From: Terfezia claveryi
Lineage: Eukaryota; Ascomycota; Pezizomycetes; Pezizales; Pezizaceae
Reading direction: 5' to 3'
Assembly (NCBI GenBank): GCA_015179025.1
Contig: WHUX01000076.1
Location: 186,001-250,000, forward strand
Length of the DNA stretch: 64,000 nucleotides
Shown here: piece by piece, positions 10,081 through 20,800 of the stretch
Layout: every line of letters starts with the position of its first letter
Numbering within the stretch: position 1 is the stretch's first letter
The notes under the pieces: model-generated
The model's database searches: none
What the model saw: only the letters and a program-made list of their open reading frames with translations
What the model was told of the DNA's origin: nothing
Position numbers and translations under genes: made by a program

Positions 10081-11339
10081 TTCATGGGCAGGTGAGAAAT
10101 AAAAACTGACTAAGGGAATTCGTGAAAAATAAAATTAAAACTACGCAAACGTTAGATGAGCTTGTAATACGGAAGAACGCCTATGTTGCCTCAAATACCT
10201 TCCCCCCTTCCTTCCTCTATACCGGCTTGTCAGGTTCCCAAGCTCCCGGCTTACCAGACCCGGTATTCATTGCAAAATCATCCCCCTGACCCCCGGAGGA
10301 GGGAGGTGAACGTCCGTAATCGCAACTCTTTTCCTAGTGATCCTGGTGTAGAGGGGCCAGTTATTGTACTTTCGTACCTATTGCAGTCGAAATGGGCCCT
10401 TTGCACATTAAGCCTCTTCACTCAATCCTCGCTCAGTTCATGGTGGACTATGTGACTTATACCCCCTTCTGGCAAGTTGCTGTCTCTGCACTTGCTCCAG
10501 TTGCATTTCGACCATACTATAAATCAAAATTATACTTACTTGGGTAATTATGTGGCTCCGGTGTTCGTTCTTTTGGGGGGACTTGGAACATGAATATAAG
10601 TATTTATTTACTTTTAAAAAAAAAGATTCAATACAAACTGAGCCTAGCCTACACCGCCTGTTTTAACCTAGGCTGTCTATTGCGGACTGGAAAGCACATG
10701 TGTGAGGCGCCACCAGGGACATGAGGGACGCAGAGTGATTATGTATCACTGCTTGAAAAGTTAAATCTATTCAGCCATGTGCCTAATCGGTGGCTGGCGA
10801 GCAGCTGAGAGGAGAATCGCACACTAACCTCAACTATAAAGACTATATCCGGGGTATATATAATAGGCTACCTGGCCACCTGTCCATGAAGCCCACACAG
10901 GTGTACAAGGTCAGTAAGCGAATGAAAATGTGTATCAGAAAACGCCCGAATTGGGGGCTGGATGGAAAACGCCCCGATGAGAATCAAAGCGACCATGATG
11001 AAAAAATAGCCCAGGGTGAATCCCTTCCACGTGAGCCCCCCTTTCATTCAATTACCCACCTAGGTAACTTGACCTTGCGACTGTCACTTATGGAATAGGG
11101 TTGACCGCAATTGTGTTGCGGAAGCTGATATGGTGCGATAAGCAGCCCAGCACGGACCCGCCGACTTACCCTGTTGGAAAGGTGCCGGAAGGGTTATTCC
11201 ACAGGCACTAGATGCAGCGATAACACAAAAGTGGGGCACCTCTGCATTATTCTCTCTTCTAGATCTCCCCCTTCATACATACACATCATCTGTTGCAAAG
11301 CTGTACTTACCATCCCCTTTGCTACCATACTACAGAATC
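10081..11339. other. unassigned, weak exon-like frame
   Basis: No gene I can defend. One plus-strand frame ending near 10550 reads protein-like (MGPLHIKPLHSILAQFMVDY, TPFWQVAVSALAPVAF) but has no start region or family. An AATTA...A(9) stretch at 10605-10624 and short frames at 10.8-11.1 kb complete the spacer. The promoter of the gene starting at 11340 must lie in its right part. Confidence 0.4.
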
Positions 11340-12840
11340 ATGGCCATGGTATCAGGGCTCCTCTTTGCACTGGTCACCTCTATATTTTTGTTCTTGTGTG
11401 TTGAAAATGTGGCTGCCGGGCCTCCATGTCAAGGCCAATGTCCAATGAGTGAAGAAACGTCAGTACCCCTTGTGCTAGAGAATCCTAGCCTTACAGGTAA
11501 CAGAGTCCTTCTGCTGACATGTTTCTGGGAGTCTTAGAGATCAAAATGATGCACCCAAATACAGATTTGGTGGTCAATTCCCACCAAACTACCTGGGTGG
11601 GGACAACCATTGTCCCCCTGCCGTTACCGTTACCAAGAAGGTCTTTGTAACAATCCCACCTCCGAGACCACCTCCATTACCTCCAGTACTCCGCCTAGTC
11701 CCAGGTCCAGTTCCAGTACTCCGCCTAGTCCCAGGTCCAGTTCCAGTGCCCTGCCCAGTCCCAGTACCCTGCCCAGCTCCAGTGCCCTGCCCCCTCCCAG
11801 CACCTAACCCAACTCCCGAGGAAAGAGCATGGCAAGTATTTGTATCTGCCATAGGCAGCACTGTAGGTCCTTTGCTCATGGTGTTTTGGATTAGTGGGCG
11901 GGAGCTATGGACGTGGTTGAGGAGGAACCAGGGGGAGGCAAAGGAGCAGGAGGCAACTGTGGAGGAAGTCCAGGAAGAAAATGAGCACCAAGATAGGAGA
12001 TCGGAGGGGAGGAATGAGGAGCAGTTCGAGGAAGCCAAGGATGATGCGGAAAGAAAGGAGAGGAGGGAGAGGAGGAAGCAGGAGGCGGATGTGGAGGAAG
12101 CCAACGAGGAAGCCAAGGATGATGCGGAAAGAAAGGAGAGGAGGGAGAGGAGGAAGCAGGAGGCGGAGGTGCAAGAAGCCAGGGATGATGCGGAGAGCAG
12201 GAGGGAGAGGAGGGATAGGAGGAAGCAGGAGGCAGAGGCGGAGGAGGTCAAGGATGATGCGGAGAGGAGGGAGAGGAGGGAGAGAAGGGATAGGAGGAGG
12301 CAGGAGGCAGAGGCGGAGGAGGTCAAGGATGATGCGGAAAGAAAGGAGAGGAGGGAGAGGAGGAAGCAGGAGGCGAATGTGGAGGAAGCCAACGAGGAAG
12401 CCAAGGATGATGCGGAGAGGAGGGAGAGGAGGGAGAGAAGGGATAGGAGGAGGCAGGAGGCAGAGGCGGAGGAGGTCAAGGATGATGCGGAAAGAAAGGA
12501 GAGGAGGGAGAGGAGGAAGCAGGAGGCGAATGTGGAGGAAGCCAACGAGGAAGCCAAGGATGATGCGGAGAGGAGGGAGAGGAGGGAGAGGAGGGATAGG
12601 AAGAAGCAGGAGGCAGAGGCGGAGGAGGTCAAGGATGATGCGGAGAGGAGGGAGAGGAGGGAGAGGAGGAAGCAGGAGGCTGAGGAGCAGGAAGCCAAGG
12701 ATGATGCGGAGAGGAAGGAAAGGAATGCGGAGAGGAAGGAGGAGGCAGAAAAATGGTGGAAGAGGAAGATGTGGGAATCTGAGTTGGAAGATATGAGGGC
12801 TTGGCGGAAAGGAGCTTGGGGAAGGAGGAGGAGCCTCTAA
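11340..12840 (+). CDS. secreted/membrane-anchored repeat protein with charged coiled coil
   Basis: Predicted 485 residues from two exons, 11340-11496 and 11540-12840. The 43-bp intron (GTAACA, branch CTGAC, GAG acceptor) keeps frame; the alternative acceptor at 11537 leads to a stop. Order of parts: a signal peptide or membrane anchor (MAMVSGLLFALVTSIFLFLC), a short segment with two cysteines, a Pro/Val-rich tract with repeated PGPVPV and PCPVPVPCPAP, a second hydrophobic stretch (FVSAIGSTVGPLLMVFWISG), then about 300 residues of Arg/Glu/Lys-rich sequence ending near a TAA. The charged tail is a tandem array of units such as DDAERKERRERRKQEA with EANEEAK linkers, predicted to be a long helix. 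I do not recognise a family; no catalytic motif is visible. It may be a cell-surface or stalk-like protein. The 60-75 bp DNA repeats are nearly identical, so copy number probably varies. Confidence 0.6.
11995..12735 (+). repeat. in-frame tandem repeats of the coiled-coil region
   Basis: Purine-rich units starting GATGATGCGGA and containing GAGGGAGAGGAGG and AAGCAGGAGGC recur about nine times. Individual units have the same length modulo 3, so gain or loss preserves the frame. The block is all-purine over long stretches and gives long open frames on every strand. Confidence 0.85.
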
Positions 12841-13793
12841 ATCTGGAGGTCGGGAAGGAAAGAAAGACCTCACCCAGCTATGTCTGACTGTGCTCTAATC
12901 CTGATGCTCGAGCCTCGGGTTTTCTCTAAGATGGCCTCTGCTCTTTTCGGCCCATCATGTAAAGTTCCAGAGCGTTTTTTTTTTTTTTTTTCGTGCTTAT
13001 ATCTGGACCCAGTTGGGGACAGTTGCTCCACATTCATGCTATCAACTATAACGTGCTTTTGAAATGATATTCCAGGTCTTGTCTAAATATCCATCTTGGG
13101 GTCTGCCTGTCAAGCTCATGTCTTACTAGAGTTCCTCCGTCAGAGGAAGCTGAAGAAGTTCTGCTACATTGGTAATCGCCGCTAGACAGGATTCTAAGGG
13201 CTTTTTCTTGCCTTTTTTGGTGAATCAGACACAAAGGATCGAGGGAGCGCATCCCCGAGGCGCTCTTCGGCTGGGGTATCCAACCCCTGGGCCGTTCCCG
13301 TAGGTATAGTACTGTTACGGGGAGATTGGTAGCAGCCCCGATAAGAGCTAAGTAGATAAGGAGTTCCGTTTGTCGGGTGGTTTTTAGCTTCAGGGACATT
13401 AAATAGATAGCTTAGCTTAGTCAGGCCAACGTTGAGATGGTCATCAAGGCTCCTCAGTGGAAGAGACCTGAAAAATACATCATCGTCGACATTGAGAAAG
13501 ACATCGAGATCGATCAACAGAGACAGAGCAATAAGAGTCACATCGAGCGCACATATACCGGTACCGAGCACCGTGAACGCAGACTGTACGCCGACAAGTA
13601 ACCAACAAGCCAAGCCCTTCTACCCAATAAGGTGCTTGCCCCGAGCTGTGTTCTGGCATATTCACCATTTGTCAATGGGTAGACCCATTCACCAATCGTG
13701 CCATTAGTGCCAATAAATTGTTCAACTGCATAGTCTAGCATTGGTATCCATGCAGCTACATAATTTAGCATTTTGGAGTAGGTACAGGCAAAC
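12841..13793. other. spacer with possible exon remnant
   Basis: A run of 18 T at 12976-12993 and a possible LTR scrap beginning TGTTACGGGGAGATTGG at 13311 are visible. At 13430-13600 a plus-strand frame reads VEMVIKAPQWKRPEKYIIV, then DIEKDIEIDQQRQSNKSH, ending in TAA. The charged, non-repetitive composition suggests a fragment of a real fungal gene, but I cannot name it. Confidence 0.35.
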
Positions 13794-13794
13794 T

Positions 13795-14610
13795 TGTATA
13801 ATAGCATAACGTCGGGACCGGGGGCTATTAGAGGAGTTATGCATTTATAGAGGTTTTGCTTGGCATCACGTGAATATGGTAATATAATGTTCAATTCTAG
13901 CTACTTCAGCCCTGCCGCTCCTCCTACTGCCCCGCTGCCTCTGCTGCCCCGCTGCCTCCGCTACCTGCACTGCCTCCGCTACCTGCACTATCTCCGCTGC
14001 CTGCACTACCTCCGCTACCTGCACTACCTCCGCTACCTCGAAAATAAGATGTGAATGGAGTTTGCCGTTGGGGCTTCCGAAGTTGCAAAGTAGCAAAGCG
14101 GCGCTCAAGATTATGGAGATCTTGCTGTACTGCTATGGCAGTCTCATCTACCACCTATTAGCTCTACACTTCTTCACCTTCTGGACAAATGAAGCATACG
14201 AGATACAGTGGATTGATTAATTTGTTTCTTAAACTTAACATTAAACCACTGTGCCAACTCCTGCTGCGTTGCCTTTGGATGTCCTTGTGCATGCGAAAAC
14301 AATTGGAAGCGCTCGCTGTCTGTTGGATCAACCTCTCGACGGCCAGGCTAGGTTTGATTGCAATTGAACTGATAGATGTATCCATTGTAGATGTAGAGAT
14401 CAAAGTACAAATCTCCGCACTCTGCAAATTTTCCTCAGTTGGGTCCGCCCACATCCCACTATTGTAGTTATGCAGAGTATATTGTTAGCACTTGGCAGGA
14501 TTGGGACCGGCAAAATGCTATGATAGTCCCGAAGTCGGGACCGGGAGGTACTATGCTAATAGCTGGTTTATGCATGTATAGAGGATGCTATTATAGAGGT
14601 TGCCTATATG
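13795..14610 (-). mobile_element. pogo/Fot1-like element remnant, copy 1
   Basis: Contains a CENP-B-type helix-turn-helix fragment on the minus strand and has GTCGGGACCGGG near both ends (about 13814 and 14535) in an inverted context (TAGCATAACG / CTATGCTAATAG). A direct-orientation relative with the same order of parts lies at 44045-44740. No DDE catalytic domain remains, so both are deleted derivatives. The CCGCTACCTGCACTACCT array at 13920-14040 sits inside this copy and is an expanded trinucleotide-based repeat. Confidence 0.65.
14174..14385 (-). pseudogene. CENP-B-like HTH (pogo transposase N-terminus), broken
   Basis: The ATG at 14385 opens MDTSISSIAIKPSL. After a one-base frame change the minus strand reads DSERFQLFSHAQGHPKATQQ, ELAQWFNVKFKKQINQSTVS, RMLHLSRR and then TGA at 14174-14176. 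ATQQELAQWF...INQSTVSR is the classic first HTH of pogo/Fot1 and CENP-B DNA-binding domains. Everything C-terminal to it is missing. The paralogue at 44.5 kb has lost the frame at a different place. Confidence 0.7.
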
Positions 14611-14644
14611 AACTGACGGTGTGCATGGCGCAGTGGTAAGTATA

Positions 14645-15304
14645 CAAGCGATTGGGAACAGGCTTATACGAGCTCATATGAATTGCTCGGATTCAGCTTA
14701 TACGAGTCATTGGGAACAGACTTATATGAGCTCATATGAATTGCTCCGAATCAGCTTGGAAGCTTGAGCTTAATTGGTGAAACGGGGCAGCTGCACCATT
14801 TAGTAATTATAGCAATTGGTGAACGGGGACTTACCATTTGACATTTATAGTAATTAGTAAATGGGGCATGTATACCATTTGGTAATCAGTCTAAATTATA
14901 GTTAACATAAATTCTAATAGAGGAAATTACTATAATTGGATGCTACTTAGTAAAAATATATAATGATTCAGAAATCTAGCCCAGTTGTATATAATGATAT
15001 AGGTTACCCACTGCAGTATACCTTAGTACACCTTAGTGCTATTGCCACTCTTACATACACACAATATACTCCAAATATTTGAAAACTCTATAATTCCAGA
15101 TTCTATATGTAGGTAGTTGTTTTCCTACTTGGCTACAATTTATAAAAAATCATAATTGAGTACGACTGATTAAGATAAATATTTTGAATATAAATGCTTC
15201 TTAACCTTTCCTTCCGAAGTCAAAATACCCACCTACTGATTTAAGATTCGATAAGGAAGCTAAATAACGCTGGTCTAATCAAAGTATGATGCAGTAAGTT
15301 AAGT
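14645..15304. other. AT-rich spacer with degenerate tandem repeats
   Basis: At 14648-14758 a roughly 57-bp unit (GATTGGGAACAGGCTTATAC...AGCTCATATGAATTGCTC) occurs twice. At 14775-14890 an approximately 50-bp unit around ACCATTTRGTAATTATAG occurs about three times. No gene is visible. Confidence 0.6.
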
Positions 15305-15702
15305 AGTTAAAACGCACACTCGCTACACCCGTGCCATCGCCGCAACCAGAATATTCTGCTGAATCCGCACCCCAAGCACCTTACGGTCGCACATACGCAA
15401 GTATTTACTTCGTATGTCGGGTTGAGTCACTCTTGTTGCCACCCGACCGCTATCTGCAATCCTTGTATTCTTTTGCTTCCGATTGGCCGAATAACACATC
15501 CCTGCGCATCATCTTACCCTGAATTTCCTTGTATGTACTGTATTTTCCTAGCAGGTCTTCAACTCGCAACGTTCACTTCTATCTAAGTGATCTAATGTCC
15601 ACTCTGAGTATTATCATCCGCTATAGTAGGTATATTGCTCTAGATCCGCTCTGCACCCGTGCTGCCTCGCTAGCCTAACAGATATCCCCATATCTTTTGT
15701 TA
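15305..15702 (+). repeat. solo-LTR-like repeat, copy 2
   Basis: Diverged plus-strand copy of the repeat at 7208-7703. It ends in the same ATCTTTTGTTA motif and shares the CCTTACGG, GGGTTGAGTCACTCT, CGCTATCTGCAATCC and CCGCTATAGTAGG blocks in the same order. It lacks the minisatellite. No target duplication is evident, which fits greater age. Confidence 0.6.
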
Positions 15703-15989
15703 GCAGTCACATACTAGGAGCTAGTAAATGGTCATGTATATCACAAAGCAAGTGGAAACTATCCATAGCGGTATGTTAATCCTAACTATTATAATATATG
15801 GGAAAATATCGTTACAAACAACTGGGCTAGAATATCTTTACTAGGCCTACTGCGCTAGAGCTAGAGAAATAAAACTTCTGAACCAGTCTCGGTGCCAAGA
15901 TAATTCCTTAGGTATTTATTAGCCGTGGCTTTCCTCAATTTGAATTCCCTCTTCTTCAACCTCACGCCGATTTCTCCGTCTGAACGTTA

Positions 15990-16205
15990 CAGCGTCCGAC
16001 GGTACAACCAGTCAGCTAGCCTGACAAAGTTAACCTGGCTATACACGGTCAAGCGCTCAACATCCAATCCTATTTACATTCGCCGTGCACTGACTTTTCC
16101 GAATTTTTGATATTTGACTACCAAAGCGCTAGTCTCCCCACGCCGACCTTGGCCCCCCTAGGTTAGCTGACGGGTTAGTCTGACCGGTTGTACCGTCGGA
16201 CGCTG
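15990..16205. mobile_element. 216-bp MITE, TA-flanked
   Basis: The terminal inverted repeats CAGCGTCCGACGGTACAACC (one mismatch over about 26 bp) lie at 15990-16015 and 16180-16205, with TA directly outside both (15988-15989 and 16206-16207). It has no coding capacity. Ends starting CAG and TA duplications suggest mobilisation by a pogo or Tc1-type transposase. Confidence 0.88.
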
Positions 16206-16207
16206 TA

Positions 16208-17819
16208 GGTACGTACCCGTAAACCTGTCTAACACTAATAATGCGAAGCGCAGGGAAGATTAATGCAAGTACCCGTAGATATCGTGGGAGAACTCATACA
16301 GCAGAGGAAAAAAACCTATTACATATCTGATTTCTTAGATGTACTTGTACAAGGGAGCTGCAGTTTTGGAAATCCGGGGATGCTTGAAATAGCATACCTC
16401 AGGGGCTATAATTGAGTTGAAGCTATAGGTTTAGAGTTGCGGTTCTTAACCTTGCTGCTTTATCTGCTATGTATAGAAGTAATCTAACAATTTTGAGAGT
16501 ACTTAGCACTTTGTAGTTGATTAGAGTATAAATTCAAAAAGAATATTCTAAGTTTCTATGTATTGATAACTGTGAGCGTACAATATACTATCGGTGTTTG
16601 GGCAAACCTAGCACCAAGTGATCACGTTTTGTCCTAGCGGTTACACTCTCCAACAATAACTAATAATATACTAGTATAGGTTTTGAAGGTGGAAAACTCC
16701 TCTACTCACTCCCTTATAATGATCTATTGTATTACTAAATATGCCTTTAGAACATCCAGACCCAATTTCACTAAATCTATTAACAGTCCATTATACTGAT
16801 CAATATATATATTCTACTCTTAAGTTATAATACTTGGCTTTATTAAACTTTACCGATTGATTGCATAATTTATTAGAAGCTTTACCCATTGTAGTCTCAA
16901 CTTAACTCCCCATTTCTATACCCGATTGACATATATACTATATGTATAGGATTTGGCCTCTAATCAATATGTATGTAAGATCACAACACCATCAACAATC
17001 ACAAAAACAACTCAACTAGCAAAAAAATCAGCATACAGAAAGTCACAGTGTTTCTTTACAACTACAATCGGGGAGATGTATATATCTAGTTTTTTCTTTT
17101 GAGCAATATCCATCCATACATGTTTTGTACTGTAGAAGTCAATGCTCATATGTATGATGAGCAAGTGCTTTTCTGATTGCGCACAATTGATTTTGTCGTC
17201 ATTGTAATGGAACATTTACGAGTGGTTGGATGAAATCGGAGTCCCGCCGGGGAACAAATTAATGTTACAAGTCAGATGCCCATGTGCGTTTAACGTTTGT
17301 CAATAGTGCCACCACTAACCTAACAAGTTCGAAATAAATATCAACAAATATTTCAACGCCCCTTCATCCCCTTGCATGTAAGTAATTATGCTTCTAAACT
17401 TCTATTGCCTATAAGAGTAATTGATTGTAATATGCTTCTCTTCGTACTTTAGGCTAAACCCCCATAATAAAATGTCCTAAGGCGTGGGGAAGGGAAAAAA
17501 AAAAGTTGAGTTTATAGTTCAGCGCAGGAGTGTAGTGCAGGTCGCCAACTCGCAGAAAAACTTCCACCTCCTCCTGATATTACTCTGGTATCTACCCCTC
17601 CTCCTTCTACTTGTTTTATACACGTGGGTATGCTTGTAAGAAGAATACCGTCTGTGTAGTACTTTGTGACCTTGAAGACAGAAAAATGAACAATCTTATT
17701 ATTAAGACTAACCAAATGGTATCTATGGCCAATAACTAAATCCAAAATTCAAACTACATAATTCCTTATCCAGCCCCAGAACCTCCACAAAAACCCTTAG
17801 ATTCAGTATCTAATCTACT
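16208..17819. other. AT-rich gene-free spacer
   Basis: About 1.6 kb of AT-rich sequence with only short, unpatterned reading frames. It separates repeat-rich DNA on the left from the 3' end of the MBL-DUF6603 gene. I see no repeat boundary or gene. Confidence 0.55.
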
Positions 17820-20800
17820 TCACGCTGCCACAGCGATCAACCCAACACACATCGCCGGCGCCTCCGTATAAAGCTCGCTAATCTTATCCACCAAGCCCTT
17901 TGGAATCTTACCATCCACCGCTCTTGGCTCTGTCAAATCCCACCCAAATACCTCAAGCAACGCCCAAACTTTCACCGCATCCATTGCTGCACCCAGTCCC
18001 AAATCGGGTTCCAACCACCTATCGCCCACCTCCTTAAACTGCTGCAACTTATCATCTAATCTCGATAATGGGCTCCATGCCGCAAGGGCGACTTCAGGGT
18101 TCGGGAATGCTCCGAAGCCAGCAATCTGCCCCATGGATTTCTCCACATCGAACTCCGCAATAATATCTGGGCTGCGGCGTGGCTCGGGGCTGTAGAGCTT
18201 AACCCCAGTCATGAGGTCTACGGTATTACCGCTCGATCCATCAAGGAGTTCTGAGGTGTTGCCAGTTCTTGTAGGGTCCAAGGATTCGTCGTCTGCAATT
18301 GTTTCAATCAATTATGTTTGTCCAGACACACGTGGCAGGAGAGGGAAAGGACAGAGTAAAAACTTACATTTTCCCCAGAGGGCACATGGTACCGAAGTCA
18401 TAACGGCCTCATTTTTATTCCATCTCGGATTCAGTGGTACAGTGTCCTCCCACACCATTGATTTAGGTAAAACCGGGGTGATCTTAATTTCCAAGGTGGA
18501 CTGGTTCATTGGATCCACCAAGCCCATGGGCCTAGCGTGCACCTCCGCCTTCGCTGGATTAACCACCTTGTCCTCCGGGACTGCTGCATTCGAGTCCGGA
18601 GACCCGGTGAGCACCGTCGCTTTCTTGACTGCAAATTTACACGTTACCATAAATGCAAAGATCGCCCCACGAACGGTCCAGGGATCGCTATTCGGACTCG
18701 AATGCGGATTCTGTGTCGCGTCCGATAACAGCCCACTTGTACACGAAAACACATATGGTGCAGGTTCCTGTGTCCCACAATCGCCCCCATCCAACTCCCC
18801 GTGCATGGTGTTGGTGGCCGGAGCCTTCGAGTCTGTCTGCAACACCTGCTTATAGAACGTGTCTAGATCAAGCTTGGCCACATTCCCAGCGTCGCGATGG
18901 CCAAACTCTACATCAAATCCGAAGACATAAAAGTCCACATGCACTTTGCCAGCTATTGGGGGACCTTCGAGGTATAATGTAGCACCAAGATCAATGCTGA
19001 TATGGATTGTGACGAGCCACAAGTCCAACACGAAATCAACTCCCACCGTAATCCCTCCTGATGCCATGAACCAGAACGGCTTGTAGTTGATGAGGAAGTC
19101 TGCCCAGGCGTTGAAATATGCAGATAGCGGGCCAAGGGAGAGGGTAATGCTCAGTTTGCCGCCACCCATACACATCTTCGGGGTGATAGCGAAGTATGCT
19201 TCACCTGTGATGTTGATGCTGGAGTCGAAGTTCCAGCTGATACCCAGCCTGGGTGGATTCGGGTACTGCGAGGGAGGCTTGAACGCAGCATGATAACCAC
19301 CCACGGTGAAGACCCAATTTCCTTGCATGCTGTCTCGAGATCCAAACCAGCTGTACAAGGCGAACCCACCATAAAGATGGCAGCTAGGGTCGAGGACAAA
19401 GGAAGCGGGAGTGAGCTGCCCGTCAACTGTAAGAATTCCGGCTCCGAAATCGATAGTGGCGGCAACACCCAGCTGAACACGGACAAATTTTCGCTCACCC
19501 TTCTTTGGCATCTCCGCTGTAGCAAGACCAAATATTCCGAGCTTGACATTCGGTGAGAATTCCGCAGCTGCAACAACACTAACCTCAAGCATCTCGAATG
19601 CCATAACCGTGAAGCCTGCAGCGACCCAATATGAGTCCCGCTTTGGCGAGAACCATCCTGAATCCAATAGCTTTGATAGAGCTTCTGCAGGGGTAGAGGA
19701 ATCAGGGACGGCAATGAAGGGGAAGTCAGGAACCTCCGTAGCTTTGGGGAAGCGTAATGTTGAGTTATACCCGAAACCTCCAGTCAGCCCTCGGATCTCT
19801 GCAAAACCAATGGTAGCAATGGGTCCATCGAGACGACAGTACGCGAAAAATGATTTAAACACATCTCCGTCAAGCATCAGCGGCATGGAAGCCTTGTCAC
19901 GGCTCTCTCCATAATAACCTGCAGCGGTGAACAGATAAGGAATAAAACCAAGGGATGCACCGCCCTGGTAATAGTCAAGTCCATCTTTTTTCCCATGCTC
20001 AAACATGCCTGCGAGAGATATTGGTTCTTGTTGAAAGGATGCACTGAGGCCATTCAGTCCGAAACTGGTGGTGATGCTGCCAAAGGTTTTGAGGGTAAAG
20101 TCTTTCCCGAACGTGAATGACACGGAAAACCCTATCAGACTCAGGTCCAGTGGTCCCAGTTTAACGCTGCCGTCAACGATGATAGATATGGTACGAGTGG
20201 ACAAATTGAACTTGAGACCTAAGCCAGAGATCTTCACTGGTCCAATTACTTTGTTGACCGGTGACGTTGAAGCCCCATCATCGGATCCAGTAGCATCGAT
20301 AGTAAAATTGACGGGCACCATATTCACCTCCTGGTCCTTCTCCTTCTTCTTCCCACCAAAAGCATAATCAATCAGAATCTTCTTATTATTGATTACCACA
20401 AAGTGAAACCCATAGGAAAGAAGAACGTCCTCCGGAGTCTGTTTTGAGGGTTTGACGTTGTCTTTATACATGATCCCCGGTTCTCCATCTGTTAAGGCTG
20501 CCGTGATCGCAGCAATCTCCCCACGGGTCAGCCCATCAGAGTCCCCACCACTAACCCAAGAGAAATGTAACTCATCAAACGGCGACTTTAATGTTCCAAC
20601 GAGTGGGATACCCGAAACGTCTCCCAAACCGGGCATGGAGAACATGAGAACACGTTTGGTAGGCGTAACAGTCATAATGGACGGGTTCGCCCTCTGCTTT
20701 TGGACCTGATAGAAGACAATGGAGGTGCCATCACCCAACTGGACACGGAAAACGACAACCAGATATTCCAACTGTCTCTCGATCTTGAAGGAGGTTAGTG

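Noticed and set aside
11589..12873. Long minus-strand frames (369 and 322 codons, Ser/Leu- or Pro/Leu-rich) opposite the repeat protein
   Set aside because: They are shadows of a purine-rich tandem repeat that leaves all frames open. The plus-strand frame has a signal, an intron and a sensible end.
12976..12993. T-runs here, at 43217 and at 51152 as Pol III terminators
   Set aside because: They are A-tails of reverse retroposons or plain homopolymers, with no RNA gene upstream.
13194..13613. 139-codon minus-strand frame
   Set aside because: It overlaps a better plus-strand exon-like frame and has no motif or start context.
14624..14645. tRNA A-box-like TGGCGCAGTGGTAAG
   Set aside because: No cloverleaf and no B box at the right distance; it lies next to tandem repeats.
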